From DATFJT01 sp965230755 (GTDB lineage Bacteria; Bacteroidota; Bacteroidia; Chitinophagales; Saprospiraceae), in assembly GCA_965230755.1 (NCBI GenBank), contig CBDDLT010000004.1, positions 154,744 through 218,743 on the forward strand: a stretch of DNA of 64,000 nt, in the 5' to 3' direction. Position 1 is the first letter of the stretch. Every line of letters begins with the position of its first letter. Shown here one piece after another: positions 1 to 9,816 of this stretch. The notes below the pieces were generated by a model. That model saw only the letters and a program-made list of their open reading frames with translations, did no database searches and was not told where the DNA came from. Position numbers and translations under genes: made by a program.

Positions 1-1833
1 TAGGATCTTTTTAATATCATATCCCTCTTTCTTCCGATAGAAAAACAGGAAGAATGGAAGCATCATTAAGAGATAGAATCCGGCATCGACGAATATTCGA
101 TTTCTTACATTCGGATTGGTACTTATTTTGAAAAGTACCGTAAAATACTTGTAAAATCCTTCATCAAAACCAAGGAATTTACCCATCTCCTCCCTTCTTG
201 AAGTTCCCATAAAAACAAGCCCAGCCAATTTTGCCTGAGCACTTAAGCGGTCTTTTTCATTGACCCCCGCCATGACATCGATACTGGGAGCTTGGGTTTC
301 TCCCTGCATCATCGTGATCATATTTTTATTCGAAGATTCAACCAAGTTCTTAACTGGCCATGGACCAAAACTTATTACCATGCCTATTGCCAAAGCAAGG
401 AATAGCTTGGTTATGTTTCCAAATAAAATGCGCTGTTCTGGCCAGTACTTTCTCAATTCATAAATGCTTACTGCCAATAGAATAAAGCCTAGACTTCTTG
501 TGATATAACTCCCGTAAAGCATACCCGAAATCTGATAGATCCCTACCATATAGAAGAGCCCAAGTAGGAAGAGGAAACCCCATCTAAATAAAGGATATCC
601 GCCTCCGTGATAGAAGACTATTCCGGCAAAAGCAAATAGGATAAATATGGTGGTCAATTTTACTCCCAGGGCAAAACCCAATAAGAATCCAAGAACTAAC
701 CAACAGACCATCATATATTCACGAGTACTCCAGCGTAAGGCTGACCGACCAATGTCTTTCATCTTCGTGAAGATGTATTCGAAGTAAAAGCTTAAGCCCG
801 CCAAAACGAAAAAGCTAATGGCCAGATCAATCTTTTCCGTATTGCCGTAATGGTACATCGCCGCAGGAACACAAAGCCAAAGTACCAATACAGCCATAGA
901 CGCGGTGCTTGAGATAAATCTTCTGGCCAGTCGGTATATTAAAGGTACAAGAAGAAAGCCCGGAAGGTAACCGATGAGAAACATCATTGCCTCGCTCTTA
1001 AACCAACGCAAACCAAGTCCCATCATGAGAGACCAATTGTAGGGCTGAAAACCCTTGGCCACAAGCCCTTCCTTTCCAAATAAATTGGCCAAATTCCCGT
1101 AAAGCGTCACCCCATCATAGCCCACAGCATACAATTTATGAGCGGAAATCCAGGCATAGCTCAACATCAGCGCAATGGTGGCAAACATTGGAATGAATGT
1201 CCAGTTGAATTTTACCTCCCTGCGTTTAAAAAATTGGGTAGCTAAACGGATTACGGACTTATATTCGAATATCAGCGAAATGATAAAAATTGCGGCTGAA
1301 AATTCGAAACTAACAGGATGAATTAATGACTCCAAAAACACCATCAAACCCATCGCACTCCATCCTAGTGCTATACTGATAAGAAACACTTCATCGGCCC
1401 TTCTCTTCTTATCCACCAATCGCAGTATCAAAGCTCCAATAGAGAACCCAGAAAGACAGAATAATCCCAGCAACAAGAGATGCTTGCCGCTTAGAACAAA
1501 AAAATTACGCGTAAAATCATTGATCGGACTGGATTCGGGCAGAGTTTTAGCCAGAATCTGATAGTAAGTAAAAAAACAAATCAGAGAAAAAACCAGTACC
1601 AGTTGCCACGGTCTATAAGAAAAGTTATTTCCTTCTGTAAACTTAAACTTGGTGGCAAAACCATACCAAACTCCAGATGCAAACAAAGAAAAAAACAATG
1701 GCTTCCAATAATCAAACGCACCAATAGATTGAGTAATGTAGGGATGGTGAAAGAGATAAGTTCCAAAAACAAAAAGCATCCAAAATCCAGCCAATAATTT
1801 CAACCAAAAACCTATTCTTCCCGTATCGTTCAA
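1..1833 (-). CDS. Polytopic membrane protein, probable GT-C type glycosyltransferase (3' end cut by window)
   Basis: An open frame of 611 codons runs from a TTG at 1833 to the window edge with no stop; reading the triplets by hand gave none. An internal ATG at 1779 is an alternative start. The product has many hydrophobic helices. After the first helices there is a loop with a Tyr-Asp-Gly motif followed by a conserved-looking GNLANLF segment, as in lipid-carrier-dependent GT-C glycosyltransferases that move sugars outside the membrane. That family call is inference. It is divergent from the ABC exporter at 1973, with a 139-bp gap between them, so it probably belongs to the same surface-glycan locus. 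The C-terminus lies beyond the window. Confidence 0.7.
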   Translation of the reverse strand, partial: MNDTGRIGFWLKLLAGFWMLFVFGTYLFHHPYITQSIGAFDYWKPLFFSLFASGVWYGFATKFKFTEGNNFSYRPWQLVLVFSLICFFTYYQILAKTLPESSPINDFTRNFFVLSGKHLLLLGLFCLSGFSIGALILRLVDKKRRADEVFLISIALGWSAMGLMVFLESLIHPVSFEFSAAIFIISLIFEYKSVIRLATQFFKRREVKFNWTFIPMFATIALMLSYAWISAHKLYAVGYDGVTLYGNLANLFGKEGLVAKGFQPYNWSLMMGLGLRWFKSEAMMFLIGYLPGFLLVPLIYRLARRFISSTASMAVLVLWLCVPAAMYHYGNTEKIDLAISFFVLAGLSFYFEYIFTKMKDIGRSALRWSTREYMMVCWLVLGFLLGFALGVKLTTIFILFAFAGIVFYHGGGYPLFRWGFLFLLGLFYMVGIYQISGMLYGSYITRSLGFILLAVSIYELRKYWPEQRILFGNITKLFLALAIGMVISFGPWPVKNLVESSNKNMITMMQGETQAPSIDVMAGVNEKDRLSAQAKLAGLVFMGTSRREEMGKFLGFDEGFYKYFTVLFKISTNPNVRNRIFVDAGFYLLMMLPFFLFFYRKKEGYDIKKIL

Positions 1834-1972
1834 GAGACCAATATTTTATTAAAGGATTTTTTTATTCCTATATCAATACCAATATATTGAAATATCCCTA
1901 CTTTGATCGCCAATAAGCTAAAAAGCTTTTTGCAAAATTTAGTACATTAGATTTTACTGGACTTACTCAAAA

Positions 1973-2767
1973 ATGAATTTCAAAACTTTTTCTAATCAAT
2001 CATTAAGTGTTTTTTTCGATCTTACCTGGAGATTGTTTGTCAGGAATATCAGATCAGCACATAGAAAAAGTGTCTTGGGCCTGGTCTGGCTTGTTATTCC
2101 GCCTTTGGTAAATACAGGAGTTTGGGTCTTATTGCACGCCAACGGCATAATCCGTTATGACGAGCAAGCTTCCATTTCTTATCCCGTTTTTGCACTAACC
2201 GGGATCATTTTTTGGCAAGTATTTTTAGATGCGCTACAAGTGCCTTTTCAGCTGATGGAAAAGTATCAAGATATCATAAAATACCTCAGATTCAATCATT
2301 TGGCTTTGATGGGAGCCTCCATACTTGAAGCAGCATTTAATGTATTCATTAGACTGAGTCTATTAACCATATTTCTGATACTTTTGGGAGCACCATTTCA
2401 CTGGTCTATGCTCCTGGCATTCTATCCCTTGCTTGTATTATTGGTATTGGGATTTGCACTCAGCATGTGCATTATGCCATTTTACCTAATGTACAGGGAT
2501 GTTCCACGCCTCATCGGATTTGGAACTCAATTCGCTTTTTTCGTAACGCCGATTGTTTATGCTATGCCGGAGACGGGATGGTTTGCACGATTTGGATTGC
2601 TCAACCCCATTTCCAGCCCCCTAATATTAGCGCGGGATTTGATCATTTATGGTCAGAGTAATTTTTGGCTTTATAGCACTTTCATCTTTGGTATAGCCAT
2701 ATTGCTATTCATGCTGGGAGTTAAAGTATTTCGAATCACTTGTTTGAGAATGGTAGAGAGAATATGA
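1973..2767 (+). CDS. ABC-2 type polysaccharide export permease (Wzm/TagG type)
   Basis: A 264-residue inner-membrane protein with about six hydrophobic helices, and an amphipathic start followed by the RSAHRKSVLGLVWLVIPPL segment typical of the ABC-2 permease of polysaccharide exporters (Wzm, KpsM, TagG). Its length matches the family (about 260). It should form the channel that moves a lipid-linked glycan from cytoplasm to periplasm together with the ATPase encoded next. Its stop codon overlaps the start of the ATPase gene (ATGA at 2764-2767), so the two are translationally coupled. Confidence 0.88.
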   Translation: MNFKTFSNQSLSVFFDLTWRLFVRNIRSAHRKSVLGLVWLVIPPLVNTGVWVLLHANGIIRYDEQASISYPVFALTGIIFWQVFLDALQVPFQLMEKYQDIIKYLRFNHLALMGASILEAAFNVFIRLSLLTIFLILLGAPFHWSMLLAFYPLLVLLVLGFALSMCIMPFYLMYRDVPRLIGFGTQFAFFVTPIVYAMPETGWFARFGLLNPISSPLILARDLIIYGQSNFWLYSTFIFGIAILLFMLGVKVFRITCLRMVERI

Positions 2768-3546
2768 AAGCTATGGAAAAGGACAAAAAATTACTTCTCA
2801 GAACCAGTCATCTATCAAAGAAACTTTGCAAAAACCTTCGATTGTCTTTGCGATATGGACTCAATGATATTTCACGACAGCTCTTGTTTCTTCCAATTAA
2901 AAAGGAATTGAGACCCAAAGAATTTTGGGCATTGAAAGATGTCTCTTTCGAACTCTATCAAGGAGAGTGCCTTGCCCTATTGGGTTCGAATGGTGCCGGT
3001 AAATCTACCCTGCTCAGACTCATCGCTGGAATACTAGGTACTGATCACGGTGAAATCGAACTTTTTGGAACGGCCAAAGGGATCGTTTCCCTTGGGGTTG
3101 GATTCGATCCTTTCCTCACGGCTAGAGAAAACGTATTCGTCAATGGAGCACTTTTGGGATTTACTACAAAAGAAATTCATCGTTCCTTTAATGACATTGT
3201 CCGCTTCGCTGAACTCGAAGATTTCATGGATACCCCTACCCGATATTTTAGTTCCGGGATGTTGGTCAGGTTGGGCTATGCCATTGTCGCGCAATTGAAT
3301 CCGGACATATTACTCGTTGACGAGGTCTTGGCGGTTGGCGATGAGGCCTTTAAACAGAAATGTATTAATCGAATCATTGATCACAGAAAAGATGGTGCCG
3401 TAATTTTCGTTTCGCATCAGATGGACCTTGTTCGAAAAGTCGCTACAAAATGCTTGATCCTGGACAAAGGCAAATCCATAAAAATGGTGGATGATGTTAA
3501 TAAAGGAATTCAAGAGTTTTTAGAACTCACTGGAGCCGAACATTAG
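2764..3546 (+). CDS. ABC transporter ATP-binding protein for polysaccharide export (Wzt/TagH type)
   Basis: The start is taken at the ATG overlapping the stop of the permease; an in-frame ATG at 2740 exists, but the ATGA overlap is more convincing. The 260-residue product has a Walker A motif (GSNGAGKST), a signature region (YFSSGMLVRLGYA), a Walker B (ILLVDEVLAVGDE) and the H-loop His (FVSHQ). It ends soon after the nucleotide-binding domain and so lacks the C-terminal carbohydrate-binding domain of O9a-type Wzt. In known systems that form serves exporters that do not read a terminal cap. It energises the adjacent permease. Its stop overlaps by 4 bp the stop of the convergent sulfotransferase-like gene. 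Confidence 0.9.
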   Translation: MKAMEKDKKLLLRTSHLSKKLCKNLRLSLRYGLNDISRQLLFLPIKKELRPKEFWALKDVSFELYQGECLALLGSNGAGKSTLLRLIAGILGTDHGEIELFGTAKGIVSLGVGFDPFLTARENVFVNGALLGFTTKEIHRSFNDIVRFAELEDFMDTPTRYFSSGMLVRLGYAIVAQLNPDILLVDEVLAVGDEAFKQKCINRIIDHRKDGAVIFVSHQMDLVRKVATKCLILDKGKSIKMVDDVNKGIQEFLELTGAEH

Positions 3547-4295
3547 CGATAAGCATTGACCTGCTCCTCTATCTCTTCCTTCGAGTAGAAATGCTGATAG
3601 TATTTGGATTCCGTCATCATTGAAATATAATCCTCTGGCAACTTAAGTTCTTTTTTAAAACTTCGGTACGCCGACCCATAGACCCTTTTAATGCTGGTAT
3701 TGAAATTCTCTATCGCCAGTTCTTCCATATTCAGATATTCGCGAAGCAATGCGGCCTTTCTAGTATTGTCCAAATCGTGGCGGAATAGAATCAATTCGAC
3801 CCCTTTCCTATTATCGAACAGAACATGGTCATGTCCAATAAATGGTTTTTCGTATATGTCAATATCAAAATGTTCTTTCATTCGATCCAACCATATTAGA
3901 GGCTGCTCATGCTTCAAATGCTGTAAAAAATTGCTCTTGATTTCATCATGAGATAGGGATGATTCCTCAAACTTGATTCCATTATAGCGCTGAAAATCCT
4001 GAAAGAAAGCAGAAATATTTCTATTGATTGGATCTCTTACCAGCGTGATCAGTTTAATCTTTGCTTCATTGTATTTGGAGAAATAACGGAATAGCGCCCT
4101 GACCTTACTCAATCTATGATGCCCGTTAAAATCATGGGAATGAACAATAACCCCATCGAAATACTTCTTCAATGAAAAATGCACCGTACTGGACCCTACC
4201 TTAGCCATTTGAAAAATGAAGATGATAGGTTTTTTAGACCATTTTATTCGGTAAAACCAGTATTGTTCACTCAACCATGCCATCACCCCTTTCAT
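3543..4295 (-). CDS. Sulfotransferase-like protein of capsule/glycan loci
   Basis: A 250-residue protein. Near the N-terminus, FIFQMAKVGSSTVHFSL resembles the 5'-phosphosulfate-binding loop of PAPS-dependent sulfotransferases in the form found in 'putative capsular polysaccharide synthesis' proteins (MAKVGSS). A later LVRDPINRNISAFFQDF segment matches the 3'-phosphate-binding Arg/Ser region. It would transfer sulfate from PAPS to a sugar hydroxyl in the cytoplasm. Its start overlaps by 4 bp the stop of the glycosyltransferase gene 4292-5422, so the two form an operon. No biochemical substrate can be read from the sequence. Confidence 0.72.
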   Translation of the reverse strand: MKGVMAWLSEQYWFYRIKWSKKPIIFIFQMAKVGSSTVHFSLKKYFDGVIVHSHDFNGHHRLSKVRALFRYFSKYNEAKIKLITLVRDPINRNISAFFQDFQRYNGIKFEESSLSHDEIKSNFLQHLKHEQPLIWLDRMKEHFDIDIYEKPFIGHDHVLFDNRKGVELILFRHDLDNTRKAALLREYLNMEELAIENFNTSIKRVYGSAYRSFKKELKLPEDYISMMTESKYYQHFYSKEEIEEQVNAYR

Positions 4296-5422
4296 CTGCT
4301 CATAATTTTCTCTAGTTCAGACAAGAACTGCCCAGCGGTTTCACTCCATCGATAACCCTTGGCAAAAGAAATGGCCTTCTCTCTATCGTATTCCAGATCC
4401 ATCAATTTCATGATTTTATCTTCTAGTTCTTCAGCGGATAAAGGATCAAAATATTCTGCCATCATGCCTCCTGCTTCTGGCATACTACTGCTGCTCGAAG
4501 CTATCACCTTCGCGCCACAACTCAAGGCTTCGAGGATGGGCAAACCAAAGCCCTCATATAAAGAAGGATAGACAAACAACCTACAGTTAGAGTACAAACG
4601 ACGTAAATCATCCTTCGAAACGTATCCCGTCAACACAATATCTTTTTTGAATGGAGAAGCATTAATTCGACCAATTAGAGCAGTATCCCTCCAGCCCTTT
4701 CCACCACATAACACCAATTGCCCGGACCAATTTTTCCGTTTCATTTCTTCGAAAGCCTTGATCAACACATCCAGGTTCTTTCTCGGCTCAAGAGTACCAA
4801 CGGATAAAATAAATTCTCTATCTGTTAAATGAGATAACTGCTTTGAATATTTAGAATTGTCATGATAGAAATCATCATCGTACCCTGGCCTTAGAACAGA
4901 TATGTTCGAGTCCGGATTCAAATGATCTTCGATGTCCTTTTTCGTGTTTTCAGAATTACACAGAATCCAGTCTGCCTTTTTAACGATAGAGGGAAGAAAT
5001 ACTTTCTGCAAAGTACTGGATATCCAGGTATGGAATTGAGGGAAAATCAAAGGAGTCAAATCATGAATAAACACAACCCTCTTCACTCTTCTTGGCAGGT
5101 TAAAAGGACCGAAATGGGCCATTTCTATAACCATATCCGCTTCCATTGAGCTGGCTTTTCTAGGAAGCCAAATAAAATAACGCAATGCTTTTTGTAGTAA
5201 ATTCTTTGGTCTCGCCATCACAACAGTATGAATATTCTGGTAAGCCTCTACCGATTTGAACCGTATGATACTGATTTTAACTCGAAAATTCTTTCGATCC
5301 AATGCAGCAAGAAACCGATCCAAATATCGATGGACTCCCGCTTTTTGATCATCCAAGGGATTCGCTAATATTACTATGTGGAAATCCTTATTCATCAGAG
5401 ACCTGGGAATTGAAAAAGACAC
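4292..5422 (-). CDS. Glycosyltransferase, GT4 family (GT-B fold)
   Basis: A 376-residue retaining-type glycosyltransferase. The N-terminal half holds a HDLTPLIFP segment; the C-terminal half carries SVGTLEPRKNL and the EX7E motif (EGFGLPILE) of GT4 enzymes, which binds the donor nucleotide-sugar. An internal ATG at 5395 (MNKDFHIVILANP) begins exactly at the first Rossmann strand and is an equally likely start. It is co-transcribed with the sulfotransferase-like gene downstream (4-bp overlap) and divergent from the sulfotransferase-GT fusion at 5481. The C-terminal half closely resembles that of the fusion (both share LEPRKNL and LYEGFGLP), suggesting common ancestry. Confidence 0.88.
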   Translation of the reverse strand: MSFSIPRSLMNKDFHIVILANPLDDQKAGVHRYLDRFLAALDRKNFRVKISIIRFKSVEAYQNIHTVVMARPKNLLQKALRYFIWLPRKASSMEADMVIEMAHFGPFNLPRRVKRVVFIHDLTPLIFPQFHTWISSTLQKVFLPSIVKKADWILCNSENTKKDIEDHLNPDSNISVLRPGYDDDFYHDNSKYSKQLSHLTDREFILSVGTLEPRKNLDVLIKAFEEMKRKNWSGQLVLCGGKGWRDTALIGRINASPFKKDIVLTGYVSKDDLRRLYSNCRLFVYPSLYEGFGLPILEALSCGAKVIASSSSSMPEAGGMMAEYFDPLSAEELEDKIMKLMDLEYDREKAISFAKGYRWSETAGQFLSELEKIMSR

Positions 5423-5480
5423 TGAATTGATTTGATTATCTTAGCAGCCATAAAATAGAGTTCAAAATTAATCAATATTC

Positions 5481-7448
5481 ATGATTTGGCTGGCTTCCTA
5501 TCCAAGATCGGGAAATACCTACACCAGGAACATCCTGAAGGAGGTATATTCCATGGATTCGTCCTATGATGACGAACCGGGATGGGAGGGTTTTGATATT
5601 GTAAAAACGCATTTTTTACCAGAAAATGTCAAAGGCCTCAAGGATGATGACAAAGTTGTGTATTTGGTCCGTGATGGTCGCGACTGCATATGCTCGCTTG
5701 CTCATCATATGAAGGATATTGCCAAATCCGGCAATCACTTGATTCAAAACATGTCAGAAAGCACCATCGCCGCCGAAGGCTCTTATTTTGGAGGCTGGTC
5801 TTCACATGTATTTCATTGGATAAGGAGAGCAGACTGGGTGATTCGCTACGAAGATCTTATTACAGATCCTATCGGAGAAATGGAAAAATTGCGCGAGTTT
5901 ATTGAGCTTCCTGACGCAAAACCCGAGAATTTGCCCAGTTTCGAAAAACTGAAGAACTCCGCTAATCCCTATGGTATCGTAAAAACCGAATGGGAAGAGG
6001 ATAAGAACATTGCTCAGAAATTCTACCGAAAAGGAAAATCCGGAAGTTGGAAAGAGGAAATGCCGGAAGATATTCGACATTTATTTTGGTCCATCCATGG
6101 AGATATCATGGAAAGACTTGGTTATCATGAAGATGGCCATATCGAAAGCCAAGAAAACTTCAGAGCAAATTTGTCCCAATTCAAAAAACTCGGTACTCCG
6201 CCAAATATTAAAGTGCTTCTGGAAGCGCAAAAACTAATGGATATTCATCATGACGGTGTATTCAGATACGTGCACTCCTTGGTCAAGTACATGCAATGGA
6301 TGAAAAAAAACAGAAATTCGTCCCAAGATATAAAGGTGGATCTATTGATCAATGGTCAAATCAGGCCTCTTTATAGCGATGTAGAGGAATTTCAAGTAGT
6401 GGATCGACCATTGATCAAGACTTTCAAAGAAAAGATGTGGAAACTTTACGCCTCTTTTCCTCCATTTATCCAGAGGTTAAGTGTCAGCTCCGTCAATGCT
6501 TATTACGCACTAAAATCTTCGTTTTATTTGTGGAAGAACCGTTCGCTCTTCGAAAGCTATGATCTGCTTCATTTCACTCTACCACAAAACTATTATGTTT
6601 TCAGGTTTGTAAAAGACAGTCTGATGGCTTGTACCATGCATGATATGACGCATCGTTTATTTCCCGAATACCACCTAAAGAAAAATGTAAAGAACGCAGA
6701 ACGCGGTATTCAGTTCATCGAAAAGAACGCCGTAAAGTTGATTGCCGTGTCGAATGCGACAAAAGAGGACACGCTTTCTTTATCCAATATTAAGGAATCT
6801 GATATTAGTCGAATTTATGAATCCGCGGACAGAGAAAAGTTCTTTAAGATATATGAAGAAGAGAAGTTGCTAAAAGCATTAAAGAAATTCGATCTTCAAC
6901 CAGGACAGTATATTTTTTCTTTGGCCACGCTCGAACCGAGAAAGAACTTAAAAAGGACCTTGGAAGCCTTCGTCCTATTTAAGGATCGACATCCGGAAAG
7001 TGAGATCAAGTTTGCCCTTGGCGGTAAAAGGGGCTGGAAAGAGAAACTGGGGTATCAGGATCGAGAAGATATCATACACTTGGGCTACATTGCGGAAGGG
7101 GATCTTCCTATTTTGTACAATGGTGCACTTTTCTTTTTGTACTGTTCACTGTATGAGGGTTTTGGATTGCCATTGCTCGAATCCATGAGATGTGGAACAC
7201 CAGTGGTCTATGGAAACAATAGCAGCATGCGTGAGATAGTAGGTCAAAACGGCATGCCGGTTGATGCGGAGAACGCCGCAGATATATCCAAAGCCATAGA
7301 ACAATTGATTTTGGACCGACAATTGCTTGAAGAAATGGAGCAACGATCATTTAAAGCATCGCTTCAGTTTAGCTGGATCAATGCGGTGAATGAAACCTTT
7401 GATTTTTATAGAAAAACGATCAAAAACCAAAAGATCAATGGGTTTTAA
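5481..7448 (+). CDS. Sulfotransferase-glycosyltransferase fusion protein
   Basis: A 655-residue two-domain protein. Residues 1 to about 215 are a PAPS sulfotransferase: the first residues contain the 5'-phosphosulfate loop YPRSGNTYTRNIL, and about 55 residues on YLVRDGRDCICSL gives the 3'-phosphate Arg and Ser. Residues about 250-655 are a GT4 glycosyltransferase with SLATLEPRKNL and the EX7E motif EGFGLPLLE near residue 558. I see no stop or frameshift between the domains, so this is a real fusion. The enzyme could add a sugar and sulfate the glycan in one polypeptide. Its 3' end overlaps the MBOAT gene by 11 bp. The two domain calls are confident; the order of the reactions is unknown. Confidence 0.87.
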   Translation: MIWLASYPRSGNTYTRNILKEVYSMDSSYDDEPGWEGFDIVKTHFLPENVKGLKDDDKVVYLVRDGRDCICSLAHHMKDIAKSGNHLIQNMSESTIAAEGSYFGGWSSHVFHWIRRADWVIRYEDLITDPIGEMEKLREFIELPDAKPENLPSFEKLKNSANPYGIVKTEWEEDKNIAQKFYRKGKSGSWKEEMPEDIRHLFWSIHGDIMERLGYHEDGHIESQENFRANLSQFKKLGTPPNIKVLLEAQKLMDIHHDGVFRYVHSLVKYMQWMKKNRNSSQDIKVDLLINGQIRPLYSDVEEFQVVDRPLIKTFKEKMWKLYASFPPFIQRLSVSSVNAYYALKSSFYLWKNRSLFESYDLLHFTLPQNYYVFRFVKDSLMACTMHDMTHRLFPEYHLKKNVKNAERGIQFIEKNAVKLIAVSNATKEDTLSLSNIKESDISRIYESADREKFFKIYEEEKLLKALKKFDLQPGQYIFSLATLEPRKNLKRTLEAFVLFKDRHPESEIKFALGGKRGWKEKLGYQDREDIIHLGYIAEGDLPILYNGALFFLYCSLYEGFGLPLLESMRCGTPVVYGNNSSMREIVGQNGMPVDAENAADISKAIEQLILDRQLLEEMEQRSFKASLQFSWINAVNETFDFYRKTIKNQKINGF

Positions 7449-8856
7449 TTCTTTCGAGTTCTTTCTTTTTCTGCCCGTGGTGTTCTATACCTACTGGTAT
7501 CTGGCTCGAACGTATCGAAGTCAAAACCTGCTGTTGCTTATAGCTAGTTATATATTCTATGGACTGTGGGACTGGCGTTTTCTAATCCTTATCACACTAA
7601 GTTCGGCAGCAGACTTCATATTGGGGAAGGAAATTTTCAAATATCGAAAGACTAATCGTCCTCGAGCCAAAAGACTTCTATGGCTTTCACTTGTCATTAA
7701 TCTGGGATTATTAGGATTCTTTAAGTACTTCGATTTTTTTGTTCAGTCCTTTGTCATTTTATTCTCTACTTTAGGCATACATCTGGACATCAACACTTTG
7801 AACATCATATTGCCGGTTGGTATCAGTTTTTACACCTTCCAGACCATGAGTTATTCGATAGATATCTATCGTAAAAAAATCAAACCCACTTCTGATCCTG
7901 TCTTATTTTTCACCTTTGTCAGTTTCTTTCCCCAGCTAGTGGCGGGACCGATTGAGAGAGCTTCGAAAATGCTTCCTCAGTTCGAAGTAAAAAGAGAATT
8001 TGACTTACAGAAGTCTGTTGAGGGCTTAAAATTCATCCTTTATGGCCTTTTTAAAAAAATCGTCGTTGCTGACTACTGTGCTAAGCAAGCCAATGCAATT
8101 TTTAACAATTATGAGGCCTACGGAGGTAGTGATCTGGTTCTTGGGGTACTGGTTTACTTCCCAGCGCAATTGTACGCGGACTTTTCTGCTTATAGTGAAA
8201 TTGCAATTGGTTGTGGATTGCTATTTGGCGTTCAACTTTCGAGAAACTTTGCCTATCCCTTTTTCTCTAAAAACCTAGAGGAATTTTGGCAACGATGGCA
8301 TATTACCTTGACCAATTGGTTCAGAGATTATGTCTTCCTCTCCTTGCGCCGCGGGATCATCAAGCATTGGAGTCCACTCATCTTGACGAGTATAACATTT
8401 GGCCTGATCGGCCTATGGCATGGTGCCAACTACACTTTTGTCCTTTGGGGACTGCTCAATGGTTTCATGTACTTGGTCTTTACTCAACTAAAAAGGCAAG
8501 ACAGAATAAGGGTTTTCAATAGACGCTCCGAACTACATCATTGGCCCTATATGATGGCTACATCTTTCCTAATTTGTAGTACGGTCTTAATATTCCGATC
8601 TCCGTCAATAGGTGATGCTTTCCATTACCTCATGGGCATTTTGAGTCCGTCGCTATTCACTATTCCGGAAACCTGGCAATACTTGTTTTGGCCAACTTTC
8701 TTGGGAGTGTGGGAATGGAATTTCAGAGATCACTGGCACGGGCTAAAGATAGATCATCTCAGCCTATGGAAAAGATGGAGCATTTATATTGCTTTTATTC
8801 TGGTAACCATGTATCATTTTGGATTAGAAAAAGAATTCATTTATTTTCAATTTTGA
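7438..8856 (+). CDS. MBOAT family O-acyltransferase (AlgI-like), copy 1
   Basis: The start is set at the ATG at 7438 (MGFNSFEFFLFLP), which overlaps the upstream stop and matches the start of copy 2 (MSFNSLEF at 9806); a frame-matched ATG at 7390 lies inside the fusion gene. The 472-residue polytopic product has the AlgI-type AGPIERASKMLPQF segment and the catalytic-His motif GLWHGAN near residue 325. MBOAT proteins of this type pass an acyl group, usually acetyl, across the inner membrane for O-acylation of an exported glycan. It is followed after 3 bp by the SGNH-like partner gene, and the pair is repeated at 9806-12159. Confidence 0.9.
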   Translation: MGFNSFEFFLFLPVVFYTYWYLARTYRSQNLLLLIASYIFYGLWDWRFLILITLSSAADFILGKEIFKYRKTNRPRAKRLLWLSLVINLGLLGFFKYFDFFVQSFVILFSTLGIHLDINTLNIILPVGISFYTFQTMSYSIDIYRKKIKPTSDPVLFFTFVSFFPQLVAGPIERASKMLPQFEVKREFDLQKSVEGLKFILYGLFKKIVVADYCAKQANAIFNNYEAYGGSDLVLGVLVYFPAQLYADFSAYSEIAIGCGLLFGVQLSRNFAYPFFSKNLEEFWQRWHITLTNWFRDYVFLSLRRGIIKHWSPLILTSITFGLIGLWHGANYTFVLWGLLNGFMYLVFTQLKRQDRIRVFNRRSELHHWPYMMATSFLICSTVLIFRSPSIGDAFHYLMGILSPSLFTIPETWQYLFWPTFLGVWEWNFRDHWHGLKIDHLSLWKRWSIYIAFILVTMYHFGLEKEFIYFQF

Positions 8857-8859
8857 TCC

Positions 8860-9816
8860 ATGAGAAAATTTAATCAATGGCTTTTGAGATTTGGCATTAT
8901 CCTCACTTCGGTGTGCCTGGTGAGTTATGCGCTTAACCAATATCTATTCAAAACCATTAATCCGGTAATCGCTCCGGAGCACACCCGTGTTTCATGCGGT
9001 GTATCTTTTTCTCAGTTTTCTTTATCGGATTCCATTATTCCGAACTTTCGCAATGCTTCAATGAAAGGGCGTTCTGGTCTGGGAGTATATTTAGCAACCA
9101 AGAGGATTATTGAAAACAATCCTCACGTGAATACAATCATATGTGACGCTTCTGTGCTTGGACTGCCCGCTTATAGAGACTATAAATTCTTTCTATCTTT
9201 TTTCGCGCCTTCTGAGTTCGAGGGCAGTTATCCCCTTGCCGGATGGAATGATTTCAGAGCCTATCCCATTAACTACAAGTATTTTTTCAAAAATCAAATG
9301 AGAAATGAGTGGGTTCCCAATTGGAGATATTTAAAAAATCTATTCCACGAAAAGTATGGCTTTTTTGACTTCGAATTACCTTATGTAGGGTCATATTCTC
9401 CTCATGAAGGAAATCTCCTGGAGGGTTCTAAGAGAGTATTCGAAAAGAGATTAAAACAAATGCAGAATCTAACCGGAGAAACGGCGCCTATGAGCGAAAT
9501 TGATGTCCACTACACGGACTCACTAGTGCGATATTGTGCAGAGCAAGATGTCGATCTGGTTTTCTATTGCGCTCCAGTCCATAAGGATTTTCAAACCATT
9601 ATTCCGATAGAATATCATCAGAAATTTAAGGAGGGACTGGACTTTTTGGAAGCTCAGGAACATGTGGATGTGCTGGACTTTAGCAATTTTGATTTTCCAG
9701 ACGACTATTTTTATAATGTCAATCACCTCAATGTCAAAGGGGCACAGATAATTTCCCGAATGATCAGGGATAGTTTGGAATTATTTACTCATTTAAAAGA
9801 AGGAGATGAGTTTTAA
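8860..9816 (+). CDS. SGNH-like (AlgX/AlgJ-type) membrane-anchored partner of MBOAT, copy 1
   Basis: A 318-residue protein with an N-terminal membrane anchor (LLRFGIILTSVCLVSYAL) and a periplasmic domain. A SCGVSFSQF segment stands where SGNH enzymes have the GDS nucleophile block, and NHLNVKGAQII near the C-terminus matches the block V His of that superfamily. I infer it takes the acyl group exported by the MBOAT and places it on the glycan, as AlgJ/AlgX/PatB do. It is homologous to the protein at 11224-12159 over its full length. Its stop overlaps the next MBOAT gene by 11 bp, and an AGGAG sequence sits just before that start. A family search would be needed to confirm the SGNH fold. Confidence 0.72.
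   Translation: MRKFNQWLLRFGIILTSVCLVSYALNQYLFKTINPVIAPEHTRVSCGVSFSQFSLSDSIIPNFRNASMKGRSGLGVYLATKRIIENNPHVNTIICDASVLGLPAYRDYKFFLSFFAPSEFEGSYPLAGWNDFRAYPINYKYFFKNQMRNEWVPNWRYLKNLFHEKYGFFDFELPYVGSYSPHEGNLLEGSKRVFEKRLKQMQNLTGETAPMSEIDVHYTDSLVRYCAEQDVDLVFYCAPVHKDFQTIIPIEYHQKFKEGLDFLEAQEHVDVLDFSNFDFPDDYFYNVNHLNVKGAQIISRMIRDSLELFTHLKEGDEF

Noticed and set aside
260..463. Small plus-strand frame inside the region 1-1833
   Set aside because: Shadow of the long minus-strand membrane protein gene, which is open through the whole region.
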